Below, one piece after another: positions 24,501 through 34,233 of a stretch of 64,000 bases of DNA. Numbering within the stretch: position 1 is the stretch's first letter; each line of letters begins with the position of its first letter. Source of the stretch: Pelecanus crispus (Eukaryota > Chordata > Aves > Pelecaniformes > Pelecanidae); contig NC_134645.1 of NCBI RefSeq assembly GCF_030463565.1, positions 875,501 to 939,500 of the forward strand, written 5' to 3'. The translations under genes and the position numbers were made by a program. Under the pieces are notes generated by a model. That model did no database searches. It saw only the letters and a list, made by a program, of their open reading frames with translations, and was not told the origin of the DNA.

Positions 24501-27500
24501 GGGTTTTGCAGCGGAAAAGAGCGCGTTACGTTATACAATTACTTGGGGGAAAAGGTATCAGAAGTCAGGACTGAATCTCTCCGCGAGAGCGGGCAGGAGG
24601 CGATGTGTGTGGCATTTCGTGGTCCTGTAGCGATGGATGCAGCCAGTGGAGGTCACTAGCTTTCTGGGTAATTCCCAATTTTTGATGCAAGCCGTTTATT
24701 TTTCTTTGACTTGTTGGCGCTGTCTTGTTTCAAAAATAATCGGGAGATTAAAGATGCATTATCGACTGAGAACCAAAGAACAATTTTAATTTGTCAGGAC
24801 ATAAACACGGTGTAAAGTGTTTTAAACTTGGATTAATCCCTCTTCCGCAAGTAATCCGGTCTGGTCTCTGAAGGCTGGTTTTTTTTTTTGGGGGGGTGGT
24901 GTTATGGGTTTTGGGGGTTTTGGGTGGTTTTTTTTTTGTTTGTTTGGTCTTTTTTTTTTTTCTTTTTTTTTTTTTCAGTTGAAAGCCTCCCTTACCAAAC
25001 ACAGATGTAATGACATGCAAATAAAACTTGGCAGATCATAACTCATCCTCTTAATTATTCTCGGGGGCGATGTTTACTGGCCGTGGCCGTGGCTCTGGCC
25101 ATGGGGGGGCACTCGGGCTCTGCGCTCCCCTCCAAACCAGCCCTGAGGCCGCTTAACCGGCCGGGGGGAGCTCTCCTCTCTGCGGAGAGACTCCGGGCTC
25201 GGGGCTGGGAGTGGTCGGGAGGTGGGAATCCAGGGAAAGCGGCACAGCGTCTTTCCAGACCCCCGAGGCGCACCCCGAAACCAGCCCCTCTCTGACTGTT
25301 TTCTACTTCTGCCGTGCTTGCAGTTGTCAAATCGCTTCTGTAAGAAGCTGACTGTAAATTCAAGCACGTTTTTTTTCCGATGTTACAGATTATTTCTGCG
25401 AGCTTTGGTTCCTAAATCTTAACACCCAGCTGTTGCAGAAAGCGTAACGTTGTAGTGGCGATGCTCTACGAATATTGGTGAGGAACGGTTTGCGGGGAGA
25501 GGCAGTAACATCTGTCTAAATGCATTGCCTTTGTAGCACGGAGGAAATGGAGTTTATATTTGCAGCGATGCCCTACGCTCTTCCTACACAGTTTCGTCAC
25601 AGTGCTGTGATGCAGTCTTTGTGTTAGTGGTTTCTCTATGCAAGAATTTTTTTTTTTCTTCAGCCTGCTATAGCTAAACAGAGAACAGTCTTAAATGTAG
25701 CTCGATACAGATCTTTGTATCCTAAAATAAAGGTCATATCCTATTTGCAGTGTAATCACTTAAATTCAATATTATTACTCCAATTCTGGTGTGGTGAATG
25801 GATTTTTTTAGTTTATACTGACTTCCCAGGGTGGGGAATGCTTCCGTGGTGCCCAGTTTCTAGTGAGTGATCAGCAGAAAATGGCAGAGCTGTCGGGCTT
25901 CTGCGGGGCCTGGCAGGGAAGTGTGCGATCGCGGGGGACAGCCAGCCGGGGCCGCCGCCACGGAGCAGCCTGGCTCGCTCGCCGCCGCCCGCTTTTCAGA
26001 TGCTTTTCGAAAAACGATTTTCAAAGATGGATCCGCGACTCCGCATCCCCACGTATTGCTGGGGAGAGGCTTCGTCGTTTCTCTCGCCGAGGGTTAATAA
26101 GCACCACCCTGCGAAAAAGAAATGCCGGATTTGTTTTCCGTGGCGTGCTGCCGCAGCGACGGGTGTGCAGGACGGAGGCGCGCGGGCTTTGAGCCTCTGA
26201 CAAGATTAGCAGGAGTATCGGTGTTCCCGAGGCTGCTGCGCTCCACGTTCTTGTTTGTTTTTCTGATAAAACTTGGCATTTGGGTAGTGGTTTTTTTCTC
26301 TTGGCACTTAGGTGTTGTTTGTTGGTTTTAGTTTGGGGGTTTTTTTCCTTGATGTTTAGGTAGTTTTCTTTGGGGTTTAAGGGTTGGGGTTTTTTTTTGT
26401 AATTGGGTGTCTTTTTTTTTTTTCCCCCTCCCTTGGTGTTTGGGTGTCTTTTTTTCACTTGACACTAAAACACAGAGGTTCAACAGGTGCTTTAGCAAAA
26501 AGATACTCAAGCTAAAGCAAACATTTTCTGCTGGTTTTCAGTGAGCCACCTCTCTTAACTTGGCTCTCGTTGGTCTGGTATTTTCCTTTTAATATTAATT
26601 TTCTCTATGGAGGGAAAAATGTTTTCTTAGAGCTTTTTCATTTCTTATTGTTGCAGCATCTTCAATACAAAAAGGCTGTTTCATCAGAGTAAAGGAGAGA
26701 TTAAATGGCCCTTTGAAGTTAAACTGGTTTGGGTTTTTTCTTTGTTAGAGCCTGGGTTCAGTTTGGAATTATTTTAGGGAAGAAGCAAATGTGTAAATGG
26801 ATATCGAAGGGTCACAACAGGGGATTAGTCGAGGCAGTGAAACTGGCTTTAGTTCATTTATACTCCTAAAATTTCTCCACGGAGGTCTGTGTGGTTATTG
26901 TGCACTCGGTATACCAGATGATAACTTTCATGATTGAATTTGCCGATTTCTGAATACGAATGTTTTGCAACGTAGAAGTCGTCTTGCATCTTATCAGCCT
27001 GGACTCACACTTCAGACGTGATTCAGGAATTTTATTCCCTGTTACAAAGCTATCTTGCAGCATTTTCCAGGCTTGGTTTGGCAAAGCTGCGATTGCCGAT
27101 CTGGCCTTTCTGATGTCCTAGCTCCATTTCCCCTATCTCCCCAGGCCTTTCTCTGTGGCCCACGGCTTTCACGCCAAGCCTTTGCTGACGCCCTGTTCCC
27201 TGTCTCTCTCTTCACGGACTGCTGCGTCGCACCAACGCCCGGCTCCCGGGCTGCAGCGCTACGGCTCTGTGCTGTTCTGCCGGTGAATCCCATTCTCCGC
27301 GCAGTAGCTAAGCTCTGGAAGGATGAACCCCAACAGATGGATGGGTTTGGGTAGAATACAAACATCCATCTTCCTCTGCTCTCCTGTCAGCGTTGACCTT
27401 TTTCTTCATGGGAAGCTGGGGCAGAAGAGGGAAGGTTTCCAGATTTTCTGACAGCCATGGTGGTCTCTGTCCACCACAACTTCTCCGTGAGACCGCTGGT

Positions 27501-30500
27501 CTCCAGCCGGACCTGGAGCGCCTCGCAGCGTTTCGAGTTGTGCAGGAGGACCAAGCCGCCCAAGACCTGGGCAGCCCTCCACTGGTGGTCCCGCACTCCC
27601 CGTTGTGCCTGGTGGTCTTCGGTACAGCAGAGGCTCTGGTCCCAAATGACCAACCCTCTCCTGTTTGATCTGGGCTTGAACTGCAGAGAGAAGTGGAGCA
27701 AAAAAATCACTTTTAGGGACCTCCTCGCGTGGCTGAGTAAGGACGCCCCCTGCGCCTGCCTTCTTGACAGTGGGAGACGAAGCAGCAGGCAGCGGAAGCG
27801 GTAGCTGCCAGCTGCCTGATCTTGTTTTACTGAACTACTTGAAGATAAAATGGTTCTTGTGCGGTCTGCCACAGAAGTCACCTCTCAATTTGTAGCTCAG
27901 CAACAAGTGGTTTCTCGCTCTGCACCCAGGGGAAAGAACGATGCAGCCGCCCGAGTTGCAGCCTCTTGAGCACATTTTGATGGGCTAAGCCTGGGATACG
28001 TGGAGCACCTCCTGGGAAGCGCTGAGGGTCGTGAAATCGCACCAAAGTGAGCAAGAGTTAAGGGCGTTCGGCGTATTGCAGGACTCAACACAGAGGCTCT
28101 GACTTTAAATACTTGCTGAAAATACTGTCGAGTAAATGTATTTGAACGAGAAGCTGAAGTGTAACGCAGTGTAGGGTCTGACTGTGAATAAAACGGAAGG
28201 GCGCTTGGGTGGCACGCTAACAAAATGTCAGATAAACATTTGAAGGCTAACATTTTGAAATTTCTTTTACTTAATAAGTTAATAATTAGTTATGTTACTG
28301 TTAATACTCTGCTAGTACTGTTACTTGTTACTAGTACTTAAGCCTCAGTTTGGTATCTTGGTTAAACTTTGGCTACATTTAATATTCTATTTATGCAAAT
28401 GTTTGTGTATCTGCAAAGAGGGAGGTTGTGTGCTAATGGCGTTCACAGCTTGTAGAAAAGGAATGCGATTTAAACAGTATGAGCTTTCTCTTATTTAAAA
28501 GCAAAAGTTTCTGTAACATAGGTAGCTGTAACGTAATGAAACTTCCCCCTGCTTTTAAGTTTAGCTTTCCAGCTGCAGTCACAAATTCTTACTGAATACA
28601 GTGGTATAAGACAAGGAACGAATCATCTCTGCTTTTTGCTTTTTTATCTCCTTCACAAATGCCTCCACGATGGTAGTTAGAATATTTTTAACTCCCCGCC
28701 TTAAGGAATTCTGTATTAGCTGCCATGTCTTTAAACGAAATGCAGCAACCGGTCTGAAATTTTTGACAGCTGATTGAGTCCTGTTTTGACTGTGGCAACA
28801 GCTTCAAATTGCAGCTTGACACGCACTTATATTTTACTAGTTTGCACAGTAATGTCACAAATATCTCCTATTTGATCTTCCTTATTAAAATCAGCTGAAG
28901 CTTTATTTTTAGAGCTTATTGCGGGATTGTTAATATAACGGTTAATTCTCCTACATCATTGCCCCGATGTGATTATTTCGCAGCACCAACACAATACACA
29001 CGCTACACACAAAAGATCAAAATGATTCCAGCTTGTTTGAGAGATTCAAAAGGGCCTGTGATGCTCTAGACACAAGAGCAGTCATTTAACGGAGCAGAGT
29101 CGCAACTGCATATACATCAAGGTAGATCAAAGGCAGCTGGGAGATTGCACATTTACATAGGGACGTGGATGATGCTATGGGAACCCAGGAGCTGGGCCGG
29201 AGGAGTACGCGGGCAGGAAGGGGAATAAGGAAGTTCAGTGAGCATCAGTGGGGGGTGCTTTTATTTTTGTTTGGATTTTCGTCTTTACTTTCTTTGCATT
29301 ATCTGAAAGGCTGCAAAAGATAGACGGAGCTCTGATCCTTTGTGGCCTTAATTCACTGCTGGTGTAAATCGGCGCCGTTACCAAGGAATGACTCCAGTTC
29401 ACGCTGCCTGAACATCTGGACCGATGTCCCTGCTGCATGTTAATTTCCCCACCTTTTAGAATACATAAAGGTGAAGAAACCCTCGATAAAATAGTCATTT
29501 TAAAAAAGAGAGAAAAAAAAAAAAAGTAGTTATGGAAGTTGCTGGAATTTTTTTAAACCATCTCAGTTTTTTTAAAAAAAAAAAAAAAAAGTTGAGTTCT
29601 TTTAATTTTGTGACATTGTGCTGATTACTTGAAATCTTTCTCTTTTACAGAACTGAAACTAGGAAGGCAATGGTAACTGCTATAAAATCCAAAGGTAAGA
29701 AATAAACGTTATGCTATTTAAAATCGATGTCCTTCTAAGTGTAATTTATATTGTAGAAAACCTCTACAGACGACACTATGGAACTGTATAAAATACCAGC
29801 ATAAGGAGATGGGAAAGCGTGGAATTTCCCTGTCTCAACACAGCAGCCAGCAGATAGTTGACGATGACAGATTTTGGACCAGAGGACGTGTTGCATAGCG
29901 CACAGGGTGTGGGAGGAGTTGTGCTCTTTGCATATGATCTGGAAGGAGCAGCAACCTTTGCTTCAGGGTTTAAATCAAACAGCGAATAGCAGGTAGGAGA
30001 AAAGCTGGAGGAGGAATAAAACTGATGTTTTCTTGCTCTTCCCTTTGCAACATGGGTTGCAGAAGCGGGCGGGCAGCAGCACGTGTGCTTGCACAGTTAC
30101 AGCAGGCAGGCGCACAAAGGTGCCTGCGCACCCGTGTGTGTGCGTCCGGAACAATTTTTTTTCCGTGAGCAAGCAGGCTTTCTTTGAAATTGGTGTTTGG
30201 GCCCTGCGTGTTTTCATTCTTGCCTGCATTTCATTTTTCTCTTTTAACCACCGTAACAACCGCTGGTGTCTGAAGTCGCCTCTAACGGAGCCTGCCGTGA
30301 GTGAAGTCAGCGCTGGGAGCAGGGAGCTCTGCCTGGGGCTCAGCTTTGGGAGCTACGCGGTCCCGACGGCTACAGAGCGTGTTTTAGAGGTGTGGCATCT
30401 GAGCCGACTTAAGGATGCCATAAACAGTGGCTGCTTTGGTGCCGTTTGAAAGGCCTCTCTCGCATCCCCAGCCCGTTTCCTTCTCCGCTGGCGAGTTTCG

Positions 30501-31617
30501 GATTTTGGAGCCTTTCAGAGCATCCATTCTCCTCCCACGCGCTCAGCTGGCGCCGCTGCCAAGCCGGGCAGAGGGCAGACCTGCAGTCCAGGGGGCCGGG
30601 GATATAGGATGAAAGATGCAGCTGCTGTATTTGTAGATAAGATATTTATATAGCTTGTGCCTTCAAAAGCACTGAACACGTGACCAGTGCCTCGGTCAAA
30701 CGTGAGCTGACATTTCTGTGTGAGGCACAACAGCCTTCCTCTCCCTGTTTCTGAGTCTTACCCCTCCTTTGGGGTATCGCGGCTGTGGCGCTGATTTTGG
30801 ACAAACTGCAGCCCTCTGGAGTGGTCTGAGCAGACAGCGCAGCTCTGTAAGCGACCATGGGCTCGACTTACACTTCCCTTGTGCCGTGCTTTTCACTTCC
30901 TTTCGTGGGTCAGATGAATTTACGTATCGAGGAATCTCCTAGGCACTCTGAATTTAAATGTCATTCTGTTTATTTCAGTGAAATTGTTCACTAATTCCCA
31001 GAGCTGTTTGTTAAAGCCATGCAGTTCTTTGAAGTCAGTCTTGCCTGTATTTGATCCTATCACAAAGCGGTGATTTTTCATTTGTGACATCATTGCCGTT
31101 TTTATGCCAACTCTGTGACGTCATGCTCCGACCGTGACTTCACCGCAGGGTCAAGTAGAGGGAGAAAGTGGAAGATAATAGACAAAGCTGTCATTCAGGC
31201 AGCAGCTGGTCAAGTAAATCGCTTGGAGTGGAAATGTTCTCTCAAGCTACCTTGAGGAACAATGAAGTGGGCCCTGTGAATGAGCCCGCTGTTCGGCCAC
31301 GGCAGCTCCGTTACCGGGCACCACGACGCGTTGACAGCACGCTGTGTCGGAAACGCACATCTAGGTCTTGCCGTCCTCTAAACTCTTGACTCCCTCCGTA
31401 AGCCACGGTGTCTGTCTGCCTCCGGAGAGCCCCAAAATGATCATGTCTGTGGCATAAATGACAAACGTGGAAAAGATTTTAATTTTTCTTTTTTTTTTTC
31501 TCCTCACCCTCAGCTTTCTGGGGCGAATCTGACGACAGCAGCTCCGAGATTGAGGCAGCTTTGTGCCCACGAACTCACAGCACAGAAGCAGACGAATTTG
31601 ATGACTTCTATGATTAA
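3442..31617 (+). CDS. KIZ (kizuna centrosomal protein), 3' part, 8 exons
   Basis: In mammals KIZ is a centrosomal and ciliary-base protein. It is a PLK1 substrate that stabilises pericentriolar material so that spindle poles stay intact, and human mutations cause a retinitis pigmentosa. Coding exons: 3442-3576, 4719-4883, 6204-6354, 10309-10468, 11482-11547, 21398-21497, 29651-29694 and 31514-31617. All introns are GT-AG and every junction keeps phase (2,2,0,1,1,2,1), giving 307 open codons then TAA. Identification rests on the C-terminus, where ESDDSSSEIEAAL and the terminal DDFYD match my memory of human KIZ closely. It also rests on internal blocks SNESSYSLPSI (10.37 kb), KIPIT (11.53 kb) and ETSSSS (21.46 kb), which occur in the same order as in human. 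The N-terminal coiled-coil part lies left of the window. One short human segment after KIPIT has no counterpart that I could find. Confidence 0.92.
4719..4883 (+). CDS. KIZ coding exon b
   Basis: The acceptor is TTTTGTAG. The product contains KEDDLEACEAVVLHQLRALL, a predicted amphipathic helix. Two donors are possible: AAAG|GTAGAG after 4855 and CCAG|GTATTG after 4883. Only the 4883 donor gives the phase needed by the next exon at 6204, so it is preferred. The 4855 donor would be in phase with the exon at 11482, skipping two exons without a frameshift. Confidence 0.75.
6204..6354 (+). CDS. KIZ coding exon c
   Basis: The acceptor is GTTTCTCAG and the donor is CAG|GTTGGC. One base completes an Arg codon, followed by 50 codons in phase. 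The product contains LQTCLSNHALFLKKH and ends KKAQDSQ, probably helical. The exon ends on a codon boundary, as the next exon requires. Confidence 0.78.
6866..7073 (+). mobile_element. CR1 LINE fragment, 3' end
   Basis: The stretch shows the familiar CR1 3' landmarks in order: GGATATTAGGAAGAATTTCT, then ACAGGCTGCCCAGAGAGGTG, then a gap of about 100 bases, then GATCTTAGAGATCCTTTCCA. It is 5'-truncated as usual for avian CR1 and contains only the 3' untranslated end and no intact ORF. The terminal octamer repeat is degraded to GTGATTCCTAG, which suggests an old copy. Confidence 0.88.
7146..7247 (+). mobile_element. CR1 LINE fragment, 3'-most 100 bp
   Basis: This second copy of the same CR1 3' end runs from GATGGACTTGGTAGC through GGTTGGACTGGATGATCTTA and CTTTTCCAACCT to the tail GGTTCTATGATTCTATA. 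It has the same orientation as the fragment 73 bases upstream but is better preserved at its 3' terminus. Confidence 0.88.
10309..10468 (+). CDS. KIZ coding exon d
   Basis: A long T-run and AACGCTACAG form the acceptor, and the donor is CAAG|GTAACA. The 53 codons plus one base include SNESSYSLPSIPNDSEEIK, which aligns well with the human KIZ SSESSCSLPSI block. This is one of the strongest identifiers of the gene. Confidence 0.9.
11482..11547 (+). CDS. KIZ coding exon e (66 bp)
   Basis: The acceptor is TTCACATCCAG and the donor is ACAG|GTAAAA. Two bases complete a Glu codon, followed by 21 codons with SWCEDESKEESAVEKIPIT, matching a human KIZ segment ending IPIT. The exon is phase 1 at both ends, so it could be skipped without a frameshift. 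Confidence 0.88.
19370..19374 (+). repeat. LTR target-site duplication, left copy
   Basis: TACAC sits immediately before the TG of the LTR and is repeated exactly at 19919-19923 after the terminal CA. This fixes both ends of the insertion. Confidence 0.85.
19375..19918 (+). mobile_element. Solo LTR of an endogenous retrovirus (ERVL-like)
   Basis: The 544-bp element begins TGTGCTGG and ends ACCACGACA, the TG...CA ends of an LTR. It is flanked by a perfect 5-bp target duplication, TACAC, at 19370-19374 and 19919-19923. A second copy of the family lies at 32139. Internal landmarks are GATAACACGCTGATGGTTTA, ATTCCATACCATATGG, a degenerate TATA-like AGTATAGA and an ATTAAA poly(A) signal at 19784-19789. 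No gag, pol or env sequence adjoins it, so it is a solo LTR left by recombination. The 5-bp duplication fits the ERVL class, which is an inference rather than a database match. Confidence 0.9.
19919..19923 (+). repeat. LTR target-site duplication, right copy
   Basis: This is the second TACAC copy. It lies directly after the CA end of the LTR and is identical to 19370-19374. Confidence 0.85.
21398..21497 (+). CDS. KIZ coding exon f
   Basis: The acceptor is TACTTAACAG and the donor is CAAG|GTAACG. Two bases complete a Gly codon, followed by 32 codons and two bases. The product is Ser-rich (ETSSSSNERTPPFSR), aligning with a Ser-rich segment of human KIZ just before its basic stretch. Confidence 0.87.
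22038..22069. repeat. T-run/A-run inverted repeat
   Basis: About 17 T are followed directly by about 15 A, so the two halves can pair into a hairpin. The block is low-complexity and sits in a KIZ intron. It could be two abutting poly(A)-type tails or simple slippage. Confidence 0.6.
25880..26200. promoter_or_regulatory. Intronic CpG-rich patch
   Basis: There is a dense run of CG steps with short GC-rich blocks (GCGATCGCGGG, GCCGCCGCCACGG, GGCGCGCGGG) inside an otherwise AT-rich KIZ intron. It is island-like and could mark an orphan promoter or enhancer. No exon, TATA box or initiator is recognised. Confidence 0.35.
29651..29694 (+). CDS. KIZ coding exon g (44 bp)
   Basis: The acceptor is TTCTCTTTTACAG and the donor is AAAG|GTAAGA, both close to consensus. 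The product is TETRKAMVTAIKSK, matching the short basic segment just before the acidic C-terminus of KIZ. It is a micro-sized exon between introns of 8.2 and 1.8 kb. Confidence 0.88.
29695..31513. other. Last KIZ intron
   Basis: This 1.8-kb intron is of mixed composition. I recognise no repeat family or RNA gene. Open frames at 30033-30449 and 30427-30612 have no splice or homology support. Confidence 0.55.
31514..31617 (+). CDS. KIZ terminal coding exon
   Basis: A strong polypyrimidine tract precedes CCCTCAG. The exon reads FWGESDDSSSEIEAAL and, after a short variable stretch, ends DEFDDFYD then TAA at 31615-31617. The acidic Ser-rich tail is the most conserved part of KIZ as I recall it from human, which fixes the gene's identity and strand. 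Confidence 0.95.
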
Positions 31618-31643
31618 GATTCCCCCGCTCACTTTTGGGAAGA

Positions 31644-31649
31644 AATAAA
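31644..31649 (+). terminator. KIZ poly(A) signal, proximal
   Basis: A canonical AATAAA lies 27 bases after the stop codon. Its use would give an extremely short 3' UTR. Confidence 0.5.
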
Positions 31650-31731
31650 CAATATCATCTTGTACATATTGAGAGTGCCGCTGTCTGAAGTGCAGCTCGT
31701 CGCTTTATAGTCAAAGAAAATTTAAATACAA

Positions 31732-31737
31732 AATAAA
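31732..31737 (+). terminator. KIZ poly(A) signal, likely main
   Basis: A canonical AATAAA lies 115 bases after the stop codon. A TGTA motif lies upstream and a GT-rich stretch about 30-45 bases downstream. This is the best placed of the three signals. Confidence 0.6.
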
Positions 31738-31864
31738 TATTACTCGGTACTATACACGGCCGCCTTGTACGTGTGCTTTCTCTTAACTGCGAAGCGTTTT
31801 CCTGATCTGACAGCAATCCTGCCCCGTGAGACTGAGCCTTTTTGTGATGTGTTTGTTTTGGGGG

Positions 31865-31870
31865 AATAAA
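31865..31870 (+). terminator. Possible distal KIZ poly(A) signal
   Basis: A further AATAAA in GGGGAATAAATGAAG follows a G/T-rich stretch. It may be used for a longer KIZ 3' UTR or may be incidental. Confidence 0.35.
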
Positions 31871-32138
31871 TGAAGATATGTCCTGAGATGTCCGCGTGCT
31901 CCGAGATGCTTGCTCAGCGCTCGTCCCTGAGTCCCTGAGCATTGTCACCCCAGAGGGTGGGGGCTGTCTACAAAACAACCTCTGCCAGGAGGGATGGAGC
32001 TGGGTCCCTCCGTTTTTTTGTTACTGGGGCTGGGAGCTGCTTGCCCGCAGGCCCCTGCTCACAGCAAGCATCCCCTGCCCAGTGCTGGCAGGGAAGGCGC
32101 GGGACGCAGCCACGTGGCAGGTAACCCTTCTGCGTGGC

Positions 32139-32709
32139 TGTCCTGGTTTCAGCTGGGACAGAGTTCATTTTCTTCCTAGCAGCTGGCACAGTGCTGTGGT
32201 TTGGATTTAGGATGAGGATAACGCTGATAACACGCTGATGGTTTAGTTGTTGCTCAGCGCTGCTTATGCCAGTCAAGGACTTTCCAGCTTCCCATGCTCT
32301 GCCAGGGGCACAAGGAGCTGGGAGGGGGCACAGCCAGGAGAGTTGATCCCAACTGCCCCAAGGGCCATTCCATACCATACGGCGTCATGGGCAGTATGGA
32401 AACTGGGGGGGTTGGCCGGGGAGCAGCGATCGCTGCTGGGAACTGGCTGGGCATCGGTTGGCGGGTGGGGAGCAATTGCATTGGGCATCGCTTGCTTTGG
32501 ATGTTATTATTATTATGATGATTTTATTATTATATTGTTACTATTATCATTACTATTTTACTTTATTTCAACCATTAACCTGTTCTTATCTCAGCCCAGG
32601 AGTGTTTCTCACTCTCACTCCTCCGATTCTCTCGCCCATCCCACCGGGGCGGGGGCAGTGAGCGATGGCTGCGTGGTGCTGAGCTGCTGCCTGGGGCTGG
32701 ACCCCGGCG
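32139..32709 (+). mobile_element. Second solo LTR, same ERV family, older
   Basis: It starts TGTCCTGGTTTCAGCTGGGA and runs colinear with the LTR at 19375: AACACGCTGATGGTTTA, ATTCCATACCATACGG, an ATT-rich stretch at 32505-32570, and ACCTGTTCTTATCTCAGCCC. The 3' end is eroded (CCCGGCG where the first copy has CCACGACA), so the right boundary is approximate and no clean target duplication is visible. It lies on the + strand about 370 bases after the KIZ poly(A) signal at 31732-31737 and 4.3 kb before XRN2. The two LTRs cannot be the ends of one provirus because KIZ exons lie between them. Confidence 0.85.
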
Positions 32710-34201
32710 GGGGCAGAGGTTTGGAGGCTGTCGCAGGTGAGGAGCCGCTCAGGAGCGATCTGGAACCCACGGCAGTGTTTAATGGTCAAATCGGCCTTGC
32801 CTCCGTTTTACTGGAAGCCGCTCAGCAGTGCCGCTTCCTCTGGCCAGCCTGGCCGCTGCTTTTGTTGCACTGTGAATGCAGAGACCATCCTCTTCTGATG
32901 CCTGTGTGTATTCTAATATTTTGACTACAGAGCTAGATGTGGTTTTGAAAACAGCAAGCAAGCATTCTGGGTATGCATACATATGCTACTCAGGGCGGGC
33001 TGGCATGTTTGATCTTTATCTTCTGCAACAGATCAAGAGGAAAAAATGCATAAAATGTACATTTCTAATTCGGCACATTTTGGAATAGAGCGGCATTTAC
33101 ATGTGGCGAGCCCCAGTGATTTTCTGCTTTTACTTGCTTTGTAAAATCCATGCTGGCATTGCTGTATGGACATCACAGTAATTGGATGACTCTAGGAGCT
33201 TCATGCATTTTTAATTTTCTTCTTTTAATTCCTTTTATCTAAAATTAAGTTCATTAAACATGGGCTTTTCTTTCGAAGGGAGAAACCAGGGGACATATTA
33301 AAAAAAAAGAAAAATATCTGTTCGTAATTACGATAAGTTCAAAAGCAAAAACCAGCACCCCAATTAAACTCCGCTGCAAAGCAGTACTGCATCTCTGAAT
33401 ACAGGCAGCAACCTTTGGGCCCAGTCCATCAAAAACAATTTTTAAATGGTAACAATATTTAATTTAATAAAAAGAGCGTGTAGTCCGAGGCAAGCTCAAG
33501 AATATGGAATAAAGGCTCGCAGAAGGCTTGGAAATGAGAAGTGTGTCTGCTGGCTTGCTTAGTCTCATGGTTTTCATTCTGACGTTGGCAACGGTGCAGC
33601 GCTGAATGTTCCAACGCTTGGAAAATCAGCTGCGCAAGGACGGAGCTGGGTGAGCGTATGACCAGGGCTGATGCCCTGTGAGACAGCTGGACTCGACTAA
33701 AGGACTAAAGCTGGACTTCACTGAGGGCTTTAATGTCCTCCCCCACTGTGCCGGGGTTTCCGTGCCTGTTCCACCACAGGCTATTTTGGATTAAGGCACC
33801 TGTGATCCCTCCCTTCAGAGGCTGGCTAGATACAGCCTCGGCCAGAAAAACAGCAAAGATCCCTCTGCCCTTCCCGATTTTTACCATGCGAGCTATGTCC
33901 TGCAGGAGCACTGCCCCACAGAGAAGCCCCTGTGCTGTGCGACGGGCAGGTTGGTCAAGGGACGGGAGGTGCACGGTGAGGAGAAGGCAGCCCGTGGGGA
34001 GCGCAGGAGGTCTCCTGCTTCCCAAAGCAGCAATTCCCACATGCCAGGCGATGGCGCAGGCCGTGCCAGGCTGCTGGAGAGGGTGGCACAGCTCCCAGCT
34101 CTTCACCGCTGTGGCCAACCCCAGTCAACACTCGGGTACCAAAGCCTCGGAGGGGCGGAGAAATCGCAGGACTGTCCTGCAAATTGTGACGCTCAAGTTC
34201 T

Positions 34202-34233
34202 GCGATGTGACGGCGATGTGACGGCGATGTGAC
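34202..34233 (+). repeat. 11-bp tandem repeat, about 3 copies
   Basis: The unit GCGATGTGACG is repeated 2.9 times without mismatch. Each unit carries a TGACG core. It is short and probably due to replication slippage. Confidence 0.8.

Larger units (their letters stand above)
21498..29650. other. Large KIZ intron (8.15 kb)
   Basis: The intron contains CpG-rich patches (23285-23420, 25060-25300, 25900-26200), G/T-rich low-complexity tracts (22090-22160, 24880-24975, 26270-26460) and a T-run/A-run hairpin at about 22038-22069. Two AT-rich stretches with many homeodomain-type cores (23640-24230 and 28260-29160) look like candidate conserved non-coding DNA. No exon was recognised. Overlapping open frames on both strands at 27387-27881 are unexplained. 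Confidence 0.55.
31618..31760 (+). other. KIZ 3' UTR
   Basis: A short 3' UTR follows the stop. The probable end is just after the AATAAA at 31732-31737, where a GT-rich stretch (about 31766-31782) could act as downstream element. An earlier AATAAA (31644-31649) and a later one (31865-31870) allow alternative ends. Confidence 0.6.

Noticed and set aside
26021-26510. Lys-rich 145-codon minus-strand frame
   Set aside because: It is the translation of the complement of a G/T-rich low-complexity tract.
19375-32709. The two same-orientation LTRs as ends of a single 13-kb provirus
   Set aside because: KIZ exons f, g and the terminal exon lie between them, the first LTR has its own 5-bp target duplication, and no gag, pol or env sequence is seen.
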